Positions 1-11,600 of a DNA stretch of 29,573 nt are shown here, piece by piece. How positions within the stretch are numbered: position 1 is the first letter of the stretch; each line of letters begins with the position of its first letter. Origin of the DNA: Paramacrobiotus richtersi (taxonomy: Eukaryota > Tardigrada > Eutardigrada > Parachela > Macrobiotidae); assembly GCA_034698045.1 (NCBI GenBank), contig JAQGAU010000378.1, positions 1 to 29,573 of the forward strand, in the 5' to 3' direction. Both the position numbers and the translations under genes were made by a program. Below the pieces are notes generated by a model, which made no database searches, had not been told where the DNA came from, and saw only the letters and a list, made by a program, of their open reading frames with translations.

Positions 1-1420
1 TTAAAACAGTTCAATCGGACTATTGGTTCTCGAGCCTATAAAGGCTAACCGTTTCAAATTTTGGCTATATATAGTGGGAGGATAAAAGCGCCGTCCGTAA
101 TGTAGCAATGGTTTTCATGAAAAAAATGTTTCATTGGTTAACGGATTCTTTTTCCGTAAGGCTGTACATACATTACGAATAAACGATGCGAGTACGTGGT
201 AATGGGCGCCTGATATTAACCAAGCAGCGCCTTGTACCAGAAGGGACAGAAATTCAGACTTTGACTCTTGATTTCTTGATAAACCGAACGAACTAAGAAA
301 AAGGTTTTTCGTAATTTTAAGAGCCATAGGTCAACAACGGTGACAACGGTGGCATGTGTCAAGCTGACATGGATGGACATCATGTCATTTGACATCATTC
401 TGAAGACCTGTGACTGCACTTCCGGACAGAGGGAAGAACGAGCGGAATGACTGCCTTCCCACTTAGTTTTTTAAAGAGGTCTTTTATGGAGCAAAAACCG
501 CATTCATGTGGCTGACCACCAGTCACCTTTAAAAGTGAACAGAATAAGTCAATTTACACCACCACTGGCTATATTCATGCTACTGTATGCTACACTAACA
601 CTATATGCTAGAATATAACGAAACCCCCGGAACCAATGCTGCTGGTCACCAAGTACGCATGACCGCTGGAAGGCCATGTGCCATTTTTGACATCGATAGG
701 CATGGAGACCTAAACAGTAGTTTTGCTTTACATTCCGTACTGGGCAGTTGTTTGTCCACTTTTGGTGCGGATTTCGCTTTCTCTGCCGAAGGGAAGTAAA
801 ACTGACCAGTAATTTTCTAGTTTACCACCCGGATAATTAAAAACGCTATCACAGGAGATGCATATTTGCTGTGTACAAGCGACAAAAACGTTTCCTTTTA
901 AATGCTACGAGTTCGTCGATTATGGCCACCGTTCAGGTAAAGCATTGCCGCAGACTGGCGAGAAAAACTATGTGTGTTATTCAAAAGTCGACGTAATGAT
1001 ACACAAACAATGGCTGCTAACATAACTATTTTTAAAAGCGCTCTGAGGCTCCATCTCCGTCAAATACCTTCGAAAATATATAGAAAATAACAACAAAGAG
1101 CATCTGTAAAAGATTTAAACACGAAAGTAGTACATCAGATACAAATGAGCAACGAACTTTCATTTTGAAATCAGTAAACGTTGTCCTTTTCCAAAAAAGA
1201 ATGCTCACGGAAGGAAAACGAAAACAATAAAGAACCCGTAACGTAGCTCACAGCTCTTCTGCTGTCGCGCATCTGCTGAGATGTATCGTTCATAATCGTT
1301 GGGACAGGACTTTCTGAAAAGTCGAAGTTATAGAACTACAGTAGTCACAACTATCTTGTTACTTCATTTGGTGTTATCCGTTGTACCTGCGGCAACCTCC
1401 AGCTGCGAGTAACAAGGAGA
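1..1420. other. Gene-poor stretch at left edge
   Basis: I see no supported gene here. The open frames are short, lack homology I recognise and are not flanked by convincing splice sites or signal peptides. The stretch lies downstream of the F-box gene that ends at 1421, so it should include its 3' UTR. I could not identify a clear polyadenylation signal on the minus strand. Confidence 0.6.
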
Positions 1421-3161
1421 CTACAGACAGGCATTGATCGCCAGAAGAGCGATCCCTGTCAGCTTCCGAGGATCCAAAGTGACCAGATTTCCGGTCGTCC
1501 ACTGCTTGTTTGTGAAGGAACATTCAGGGTCGCCGTGGGGATCTGAATCCTGGATGTACTTCAGGACCTGTGGAAATAGTACAATGCAGTCAACAGCGAG
1601 CAAAACTGCAAGGGGAAACAATGCAGACTTAACTGCATTCGTAACAGGAATTGTGTGGTCGAAATAACATGTTTTGCATAACATGGAACGCGGCGGTTCT
1701 GAAACTGAGAGGGTCTAAAGCCTGCCTGTGACAATCGCCTGTGACAACGGCAAAGCCTTTCTGTCGGCCCTGCTGCTGAAACCTGGCAAAACCGGATGAA
1801 GCATCGCTTCGCTAGCTTTACCAGAGTTTGGCCAGTGTCCAGCACCGGCACTGTCAGAAGCGTTCTACTATTGCCAGTTGTCACAGCCAGGTTTCAGACC
1901 TTGCCGGGAGCTCGCAGTTTGAGGAAAACATTACGGAAATGGCTAAATCGGTGGCAGAATTTTTAGTACGTACCCAAAGAATCCGGTTCACGCAGGCACA
2001 TTCTGGGTTGTGCTGGGTGAAATGGACAGTCATATTCTCGGCCAGTCTGTCCCGTTCACATTGCTCGACTTGGCTCCAAACCTGGTCTGCTGCAGTGTTC
2101 ACACGCACATCAACACGAGCTCGCTTAATTGTTATCGGAAATGACTGTCTATCGCCTTGAGGGAAGCTTGCACATATAAGGACGTGGTTGAACGGTCCAC
2201 GAAACACGGCGTTATGGAACACCACGTGATTGCACACGTTGGCCAAAGACGTTAATAGTTTGGTGAGCTTCTCGTTCAGATGGCGCAAATCAAAGGAATA
2301 GCTGCTCGTGAGAACTATCCCGGTGAGCACAACGGCATCCAGCCGAGGATGTCCGCATCCCTCGACTATGCTTTTTATAAGCACATCGAGATGTTGATCG
2401 CTGTAATCGCTTCCGAAATTTGGATTCGTCAACGAGAGGAACTTGGTTTGATTTGGCCAAACAATACCCAGAAACTCACGCAAGTAATCTGACCACATGC
2501 CGTGCACTGATAATCGGGCATGTGTTGCTGAACAGCCGGTGGTCACAATATCTCGCCATAATCTGCACACGCGACGCACTTTCAACTGCGCCAAGGTGTC
2601 TAAGCAATCAAAAATTTCAGTCATCAAATGACGCGGTAGAGACTGATTAATATTCGGGTCGGAAATCAGTGGATAATGCGGTTGCATGAGAATATCGTGG
2701 ACATTGAGGATTACCAGCTGGTCCAATTCTTCTGCTTTCAAGGGAGTACGCATCTGTCGCTGGCGCATACAGGCCATGACCGTCGTGTTGCTTGAAAGAA
2801 ACACTCGTAGCAGACCATGTACATTGTCGGATATGTTCAGAACGTCAACGATCAATCCCGGGTACCACTTCCACCGCTCATCCGCTTTTGCGCGGAAGAG
2901 TACTTCGACCGGCACATTTTGTGACCGGATCCCATCGCGACGCGGCACCCTGAATCCAGCTCCTTTTTCCAGACGATAGACCTTATTCATCGGCACTGCC
3001 ACCACTCCATTTTTTCCGCACTGGTAGTCGATGAGCAGCCCAGTGCCTGCTGTGCCCACCACAATCCCGTAATGAAGCAGTCCATCGTCTTCTTTGACGG
3101 AAACGGCACTTGGTTTGTAAATGTCCCCCGGGAAATGTGGCCTAAAGACTTGCACGTTCAT
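1421..3161 (-). CDS. F-box protein with N-terminal family-specific domain (gene C)
   Basis: Two exons, 1974-3161 and 1421-1567, encode about 444 aa. The intron is phase 0 with a GTACGT donor. Residues about 24-135 form a domain shared with the F-box gene at 4936-6927, with matching blocks such as GLLHYGIVVG and a W-x-W-Y-P-G element; I do not know its fold (an SH3/Tudor-like barrel is a guess). Residues 173-209 are a clear F-box, with LPRHLM, LKVRRVCRLW and the usual spacing. F-box proteins normally bind Skp1 and bring substrates to an SCF ubiquitin ligase; the roughly 190-residue C-terminal part would then be the substrate side. It shows no LRR, WD or kelch repeats. I chose the start at Met 3161 rather than an in-frame Met at 3212 because it aligns with the start of the paralogue. 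The last exon (VLKYIQ... to ...AINACL) is homologous to the last exon of that paralogue. Confidence 0.8.
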
Positions 3162-4935
3162 TGTTACAAGTGGGCGAGGGCTTGGTGCACCTGTCGTCCG
3201 GTGCGCAAACATGCAGCTTTCGGGATCAGTTTGTCGGAGAATCGGAGGAACCTACTTAACGATAATTAGTCGGTACAGTACAGAATGTATGTAAGTTGCT
3301 TACACTGCCATATACAACACAAAATTTTAGCAAAATAAAACAACATTTCTTCCTATATTATTGTTAGACGATCTTGGATGCCAAAGGGTAGACTAGTGCC
3401 GTGAGATCCCGCTGAAAGCGCCTCGTTGAGATGAGATACGGAACAGCGGCAAATGATTTCAGCCCAGTTGTTACGCCACCAAGCGTTTTGAAAGTTTTTG
3501 CTGACGACGCTGTGGTCGTTTCTTAAAATAAAGCAATTAGTCGGACGGCCCGGTAGAAGTTTTTTGAAGATTACTGTACGTTATGCGCGGCAAACCAGCA
3601 GCCGCACGTTTCTGGGAATTTAATTGCATTCATTAATAAACTACAGGTCAGCGTCAAAAAAACGATTCAAAGCAATATAAAACTTACCGTATGTTTGCGA
3701 GATTCGATGGCCTGCTGATAAATTACAAACTATGGCGGTAGGCTGTAGCGGAAAAAGCTACGACTCCAAAAAAAATTTTGGAATCGTTCGATAATGATGC
3801 CAAAATATCAGGAAGCTTTCCAACTAGTACACTGTTCAGAGTAAAACTACTGCTAAAAAACAACTACGGCTACTGTCTGAGCCAGACATTTCAAACTTCC
3901 TAAACATGATATAGGAACATTCTTTTCGGAAACAATCGCTCTCTCTCTCTTTCTTTCTTTCTCTCTGCTGGACTGCTGAGTGCAAGGGCTCTGGACAGCG
4001 GACACGCTCTGGACAATGGACATTAGAACATCCAGGTAAATGAGGCATTATGTCACGCATTGAATAACGTCCCATTACTGCTCCATTTACTCGGCTTTGA
4101 GATTGCATTATTATGGCAGCGCAGTGAGCATGATAAGTGGGGAGTTATAGCAAGGCAGAATAACTGTTGGAGTTAGAGCAAGGCAGTTATTTTTCCTTGG
4201 TTATCGGCTTATAGCGTAATCTCAGCAGGTACAAGCGGGATTGCGTTGGGTGCACTTTACTATATGCGTACATCTGCTTTACTTGTCAGCCTCAATCGCG
4301 TACACCAGAATAAATTTGCTTATTGTATGCTTAATTAATAGCTGACATGCTCACATTGTTAACGTTTTATGATTTGCAAAACAACACATAACTAACACAA
4401 TCTCCTGATTTAGTAGCATTTCCAGTCGCAGATGCCGTCCTCCGAGAGAAAATGCATTACAGAATTAACGATACCAATCACGCAAGTCATTACCAATTTG
4501 TTTTGCATGTTTTAGCTGTGAATTGCAGGTTAGAAAACTAGTTTAAAAGCGATATCTGCATTTAGTTGTTTGCGGGAGTCTTTTAGACTCACGACCATGT
4601 GTGAAGCGCAGATCTCATAAGCCTACATACGCGAGCCAAAGTTTCTACAATCATGCTGGTTTCAAATGTCTCTCTGAGCAATCAGCATGTTTATAAGATT
4701 TGATCAAGGAACACAATGCACAAGTTAACGGACAAGTGCCAAAAGTATCCAACAAATCATGGAATAAAAGCAGACAATACTAGAACCATTTCATCATAAA
4801 CTATCGTGCCAAAAGGGCAGTGAGTAAAGTGCCTTATCACAAGTGAGAGAAAACTGCGCCAACAGAAAAAAGACTCCAGTCAAAAAGGAGTGCAGTGAAC
4901 AAAGCAAGCTGTACGTCTCACTTTGGCGAATGTCA
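3162..4935. other. Intergenic region between the two F-box genes
   Basis: No supported gene. It should hold the promoter of the F-box gene starting at 3161 and the 3' UTR of the F-box gene ending at 4936. A TATATGG-like string on the minus strand near 3310 is a weak promoter candidate. A CT-rich simple repeat lies at about 3939-3967. Confidence 0.5.
3939..3967. repeat. CT/CTTT microsatellite
   Basis: An uninterrupted pyrimidine run of CT and CTTT units lies in intergenic DNA. It explains the spurious Arg/Lys/Glu-rich open frame on the opposite strand. Confidence 0.85.
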
Positions 4936-6927
4936 TTAAAATCCTTCGGGGAGTTCTTGGACGGGATTCTGCGGCGGGACACGACGGCTGACAGCGTACT
5001 GGGCGACTAGAGAAAGTCGGGCGAAATCCAGGGAGACCAGCTGCTCGTGGGTCCACTTGTAGCCGGCATAGAAGTTAGCCGCTCGGGGATCCTCAGTAGC
5101 GAATTCATACAGGGCCTACAGACAACAACGTTACAGTCATTATCTACGGTACGCGCACTCAAATTGCAGCGATGTCGGATGAGTTACATCTTCAAGCTCG
5201 TAGCGACCGAGCAGCTGGCCCTGCAGCACCTGCGCCACCCACTCCTTCGTCCGCTGCACGTCCACGGGCGGCAGCTGCCGCTCCACCAGCGCGCCGAGAT
5301 CCTCCGCCAGTGAGGCGACGCGCACCGCACCGCTGAACTCCAGCCTCGGCAGACTGGGAGTCATAGTGCACCGCTTCAACAGCAGCTTCTTCCACCATCC
5401 GCCGGCCATGGAAGCCGCCAGAGCGCTGACATTGTCCCAAAAGTACAACTCCGCGCCCTCCACCTCGCACTGGCCAGCTACCAGTACCATCGTTTGACCG
5501 GCTGTGAACTGTCCCAGTTGGCGGCAAATGCTCACCAGTAGCGGCACTTTGAACAGGACGCACCCATCATCCATATTCCGTTGCTCTTTAGACTCCCCGG
5601 CGCCCGTCAGGATAATGTAACGGGTGCGCGGTGTTACGCATTTGAAGAGAGGAGCGGCCAGTGGGTAGTGTCGGAACATCCCGCTGCATCCGCAGCAACC
5701 GCCAGCGTTGTCCAGGTCGCACTCACGATATGCCAGCCAGATGTCAGTGGACAGCGTTCCGCAGATGAGCTCGTCGAACAGGCGGCAGACCCGTCGCACA
5801 CACGCTCGCTGCATGGTGTCCAAATCAGTCAACATTTCCTCCAGGATGTGATGGGCCAGATTCTGTAAGGTCCACTCTGTACTATCCTCAAGCTACAATT
5901 CACATTAACATATCAAATACTGGCGATCTACTAGCATCGGGTGCCATTATTGATAGCCGGTGAATGGTCGATGACAAGAAATCCCGAAACTGTGTGTTGC
6001 TCTGACACATACCATAAGCGAAGCACCAGCCAACGACCCAGAGCACTGCCATCCCTGCTCCACCCACACTGCTCCGAACTTGATGCCATCCGCAATCCGT
6101 CCCGGTGCATAGCCAATTACCCTGTCCTGCACAAGAAAAAGCATGTTGCACAAAGACAAAGGATGTGACAAGACAAAGGCTTCAGTTGATCTAATATATC
6201 GATTCATTTCTCATAGTACCGTACGGTCTGATCATCTGCTACTAATAGTAAATACCAAAGGTGCGTAACTCACCAGGACGGACTCCGATTGAGCCAGATA
6301 GTGGCTAGGAGAAGGCCGCAAGTAGACGAGCTCGTTGCTGCTGACAGATATGGGCGAGAGATAGTTGGAGAGACGTTGGCAGAGGGCTTTCCAGGGCGGT
6401 AAATGTGAGGGCAGCAGGGCGGCGAAAGCAGCCGGCAGTGGGGAGAGACGGCTGATCTGGAAGTCGTCCTGCTGCAGTATGCGGGAGTGCAGTTTGGCGG
6501 ATGACGGCGGCGGACGCACCTGGTCGGCGTCCACCACCTCTCGGCGCCCCACGCCCGCCACGTCCACCAAAGCCAGGTATCCGGAGCCTGGCTGCTTCGG
6601 GATGTCCCAGGTGACCAGCGTGCCCGGGCGCCAGACCCAAGGCCCCGCGGGCTCCTGTCGCAGCAGCACCTCCACGTCGCTCCCCGGTCGCGCACTGCGC
6701 AGTGGATAATCGCCAAAACAGCCCGGGTTGAAGGCCATGCCGTACTCCACCAACTGACGCCGCTGGCCCGCACAAAAGTCCACCACGAGGCCCTCGGGCT
6801 CCGCGCCAACCACCGTCCCGTGGTGCAGCATGCCGTCCTCGCGCAGCACGTCGGCCGCGTTCCAGCAGTGGAGCGGGCGCCGGTAGCCCCCGGCGGGCCG
6901 GTAATCCGCATACACCAAACGGATCAT
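4936..6927 (-). CDS. F-box protein paralogue with inserted segment (gene D)
   Basis: Four exons, all joined in phase 0: 6274-6927, 6013-6126, 5188-5892 and 4936-5115, giving 550 aa. Residues 1-150 contain the same N-terminal domain as the neighbouring F-box gene (DGMLHHGTVVG, VEVLLR, PWVWRPG). Residues about 150-256 are a segment absent from the neighbour, including a separate 38-residue exon (219-256, starting DRVIGYAPGR). An F-box follows at about 265-305 (LQNLAHHILEEM, VRRVCRLF). It is less canonical than in the neighbour because the usual Leu-Pro start is replaced by Leu-Gln-Asn-Leu. The C-terminal 250 residues have no repeats I recognise. The likely role is an SCF substrate adaptor, inferred from the family. 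The first and third exons are strikingly GC-rich against an AT-rich background. The start is the first ATG in frame and aligns with the paralogue; an upstream in-frame GTG was ignored. Confidence 0.8.
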
Positions 6928-8656
6928 TCTCCGGCTCGTTAAAATTTCCACCGATAACTGACAACATAACAAAATGTCACACACAGAAAAAGCAGTAAGT
7001 AAGCTATGCAGATCAGCAACAAAGTTACAAATGGTAATGTTTGCAACTCGACAAATAGGTTGATTACAAAAAACCTTCAGGGCAAATTCCGCAAATTACC
7101 AAAAACGCTGCAGAAAACAACCATGAGCGACTCTCAAATACAAGACAAGCCTGTCCGTGATAATTTAAAAGTCTTTTGGAAGTTAATTTTATTGCTACGA
7201 ACATAACATCACCAAGAAAACGAATGAAACTAACAAATTTAACCTGAAAAAACCTTTCAAAATTACTAAAATGCTCTTGGAGTGTCGAAAAGGTATCTCC
7301 TGACTGTACACTTACCAGATCTGCGCAGGCTGCGATTTCGATCGACTTGTGCCCGATCGACAGTTCTCTACGATGGTGAGAAGTGCAGCGCAGTTCGACT
7401 CTGCTTCCTCGATACCACGATGAGACTTGCTACTGTTCCTGGCTGAAAGTTCCCGAGAACACACGGACAACAGGTTCCTTGGTCTCTACAAGGCTGCCAG
7501 GAGACCTCCGCTTAACAGCAACTCACTATCCTGCAATACTGACAGATTCACGCAAAACTGACTGTAATTCCTGCTGCCAAATAAATAAGAGACGGAATTA
7601 CTGATCAAAGCGGAAAATTGATCAGAAACCAGAACAAGGAAGTGCAAGGGCCAACAAGGCTATTTTGCAAGTGCTGTTTGGCATGCAACAAGTTACTAGC
7701 TGTGTGTACGCAGCACGCTGCTCTCCGCACGTCACGTACGAGTACCGCAACTTACGGTCCGGTCCGTGCCGTATGGTTGGATTTAGTGAACTGAACAACG
7801 GATTTGCCTGCCTGCCTTTGCCGATTTGGAAACCTACATAACTCAAAAGATCGACTGGAATCCAGTCACTGGATCGCAGTTTTCCGTCCATTGCCACGAC
7901 CACGAGCCTTAAACTCTACACCCTAGGCTATCGTAATTTTAAATATAACTGCTTGTTTTCCGACAATATTACCTTATTTGTTTTTCGGATTGCGTAGTAT
8001 TAAGACGAAAAACAAATCACGAGCAGATCATCGGCACTAGGCTGTGTTAGTGCGGATACGTACACAAACAGAATTCTACAAACTCTGGAACGACGTACTC
8101 TGACGGAATGCGATTTTTTTACCAGGAACGGCTGCTCATTACGTATCGGCTGCCGTTACAAATCGGCTCTTCAGTAAAAGTATCGAGCTGCTATTGTTTG
8201 GCATTAATTTTTTTATTCAATATCCAGCACCTTTGGGAGACGAAAATCCGTGCATAAACGGCTAAACCACAATAATTATTACCTCCTAGAATGGAAGTTA
8301 GCAGTCACGCGTACGTTCATCTTAATAACCTGGTAATAAACAGATGTCTGTCATTGAAAGAAGCGGATTTGCATTTAAAATAAAGAGTAAACAAACTATG
8401 TCAAGATGGCGGTATCGTTATTGCGATTCACTACAGCGACTAACGGGATGCGAAAGTAGTGTACTTCACGGTAACGTAACATGCATAACTTATATGATAA
8501 CTACTATATTAAACGCCAGTATTACTGCAGAACTTGCTTTCCAAAAGTTGATGCATCCGCAAGGAATAAGAAGGACAAGGCAGGAGCGCAGAATAGGCTC
8601 CAAAACGTATTAACACGTGCGAAAACGGACAAGCAAAGTACGTGAAACGTGTCTAC
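6928..8656. other. Intergenic region between F-box and GTPase genes
   Basis: I find no exon with splice support or family resemblance on either strand. An AATAAA hexamer on the minus strand near 8211 could serve the GTPase gene that stops at 8657, although that would imply a 3' UTR of about 440 nt. Open frames at 7622-7903 and 8344-8613 have no recognisable content. Confidence 0.5.
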
Positions 8657-11600
8657 TTATGCGACAGCTGGGAACACGATTATATGTGCTTCACCCCATC
8701 GCCAAAGAACTCCGCATGTACCAATAAGCCATCCACTCTTGTCCAGACAATTGAACCCATCAAAGAACTTAACGAAGAACCTGGAATCTGGGATACCCGA
8801 CGATAGTTCCATCTTGCACTCTTCCTTCACAATGATCACAGCATTCCACTTTTGCCCTGCGGAAGTCAAGTAATCTTTCAGCTCGCTATGCCAAAATATT
8901 CCAGCGTTTCGAATTCCCTGCACCCAGGTAGCAACTTCTTTATTTTGCTCATGATAATAATGCACATGGTCAGTAAAATTTTTAACTTTCCGCTTAATTT
9001 GTGTCATCTGTCGTTCGGGATTGGGTGTGTCTTGGATCTGATCGTTACTCTTCCAAGCGACAACGGCGTTCCATTGTGCTACCGGTTTCAGAACAATCAT
9101 TCCCGACAGCGTGCCGTTCATAGATGGATATTGGAGCTCCGTTATGCTGTTGTGATAATCGAAACAACCGCCATTATACAACGCCACCACCCAGTTGACC
9201 CAGTTGAACTTTACAGATAGAAAAATCGTCAATTTGTCAGATGCCGATTTGGAGTCGAGACCGCGGTTATGGTACGATACCAGTTCGGATCTAATGTCCT
9301 TTTCAAGTTGATTTGCAGGATATTCTGATCTGAGTTGCGTATCGGCCGCGGTCAAGGCATCGCCAATGATTTGTGCTTGAAGTTCCATATGCGTTGTTTG
9401 AGATGCCATTGTTGCGTTGTCGAATTTTCCGCTAGTCTGCATGTACATCAATCGGTATAGGATTGCTTGTGTGCTGAGCGCCATAATACTTTCCATCCAA
9501 AAGCCATAGGCTGTACGATTATATGCTGTCCCCTGCACAAAAACACAAAAAATGGATCTCAATCAACTTATAAGGTACAGAAAATGTTCCTGCCATATGT
9601 ATGCACGTTGCGATTAGAAAAAAATATGACAGAGGACAAATTCATTCCAAAAGCACAACTACGAACCTCAATAATATCAGACAGAAGGAACCCCAAAATG
9701 TGCCCATAATGTCCCGCCGCGCGCTCCTTCATCCAGGTAAGAATATTGGATGGATCGTGCAGTTCGCAAATCCGCAGGAATTCTTCCTTGGTTGCGTTAT
9801 TAATATTTTGCAACATGGCATTGACTTTGTTCTTGATATTGCTTATAGTCTGCAAGTGTAGTCTGTATTCATCTTTAATGGGCCGAAAGGTATTGTACTG
9901 CACAATCCTAGCTTCGAGGGCGGACAGACGATCGTTGACAACCTTAAATTCCTGTATCATACGTTGAAATTTGGCATCGTGCTGTTCGTTGGTCAAAAGA
10001 ATAACCAATCTGGCTATCTTGGGTATAGCTGTGACTGCAGCTTTAACTGCAGTGACCCAAGGATTTCCTGCAAAGCATGTGAACGTCTAAGACATACAAC
10101 CTTTCAGACCAAAGGTCACCAGCATTAACTTTCTATCATTTTGAGCATGCAGAAAAAAAGATTCTTCGCATTCTAGACCCGTTGTGGTGATTTTACCTGA
10201 AGCTGAACCAAGAGCATCCCCAGCGGCTGGGAGCCATTTGTTCAACAATGCACTGCCCAGTTGACTAAAAATTCCAGTCAGATCTGGTATGCCATTCCGC
10301 ATGGACTGTATCTGTCGGTTATTGTCATCATAATACTTTCTCGAACTGTTTCTTTCGATGTCTTCGATCAGTTGCTCTTGGTAAGGTACGGTGTCCGGCT
10401 TGGACCTAAGAATACGGCTTTGCAGAAGCTTTGGTCGAATGGATGACAACGCCTGACTGCTTTTTGCTTGGACGACAGTCTTCGGGATTGGATATTCTGA
10501 GAGGCTCTATTTATCAGCAAAAATACAAGACAAGAATGGTCATGGTTATCTGGATGAACTGCGTGGAAATTAACTTGAAAGTGCTGCAGTTCTTACTCGA
10601 TCCATGATCTCGTTATACTCGTTTTTAGCATCAGTGACAGCCGCATTCAGAAATGTCTGCTCTTGTTCAGTGCTGCGGACATATTGGTCCTTCAGCGATG
10701 CGATTTCAGATTCGTACAAGTCTGTGGTTGCATTGTAAATAATCCTTTTACTGGTGATTTCGATGTTGTCGTCCAGATACAACTCCCTCATAGTGTTCTT
10801 CCAGTGGTTATGCCGTTTCTCCAATTCGGCCAGAGTGTAGAAATTTTTGGCGATTTCCTGAATTAAGAATAAAATGTAATGAAAGTCAGTGTTTTCAAAA
10901 TTAGACAAGTTTCGGTAATCTGTATGTACCTCGTCCATGAGTACGCGGTATCTCTGCTTTGCTAAGTTTATAGCAGCCCGTGCAATCGTCATCCTACGCG
11001 CCTATAATATACGGATCTCTGCGTTAGCGAAAGTTTTAGTACACGTTCTGGATTTGGTGGACAGAACTAGCGCTTCGGTCAGCGGTAGTACTGTTATCAC
11101 CGGTAGAATATAATTCTGATACATCCCGTGACTGCCCGTCTATTTTCTATGCTCACTTTTTCGTTCAGGTTTGCTTGGAAATATTTGACTGCTTCGCTTT
11201 GCAAACGAGCAGTCAGCATCGTTTGTAGCTTTTGACCAACGGTAGCTGATTTGGATCTGACCACATCAGTTTGAAGTAACCCTATTCTAACAAACTGCGA
11301 CGCATTGCGCGACCGTTCCTGCAGCACATCTTCCGGCAATGGAAAATCTGACAGGCTCTGCAAAATGGATGTCTTATCTTACTCCTGCACATTGGTTTAA
11401 TTAACTGTGTAGTTTTACCTGATTCATAAAGGTCTTATAGTTCGATACAGTATCGGTTATAGCGCTTGTCAAATCCTTGTCATCTTGGACGATTTTATGC
11501 AGATACTGGTCGAGTAGGAGATTGATTTCGGTTTCGAACAGAATCAAGGTTCTGTTGAAAACTTCTGTCTTGCGCGTTATGTCGGTATCATTATCCAAAA

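Noticed and set aside
1561-1884. Minus-strand frame overlapping the intron of F-box gene C
   Set aside because: It is out of frame with both exons, and direct joining of 1974 to 1567 reproduces the exon structure of the paralogue.
5900-6151. Alternative frame across 5900-6151 with a continuous reading and an ATG
   Set aside because: The 114-bp exon at 6013-6126 is in phase 0 with both neighbours and has good splice sites; the alternative frame does not connect to either neighbour.
6270-6911. Two long overlapping frames in the first exon of the F-box gene D
   Set aside because: They are by-products of the high GC content; only the frame homologous to the paralogue continues across the splice sites.
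7622-7903. Minus-strand 93-codon frame
   Set aside because: No domain, signal peptide or splice context; typical of random open frames in this window.
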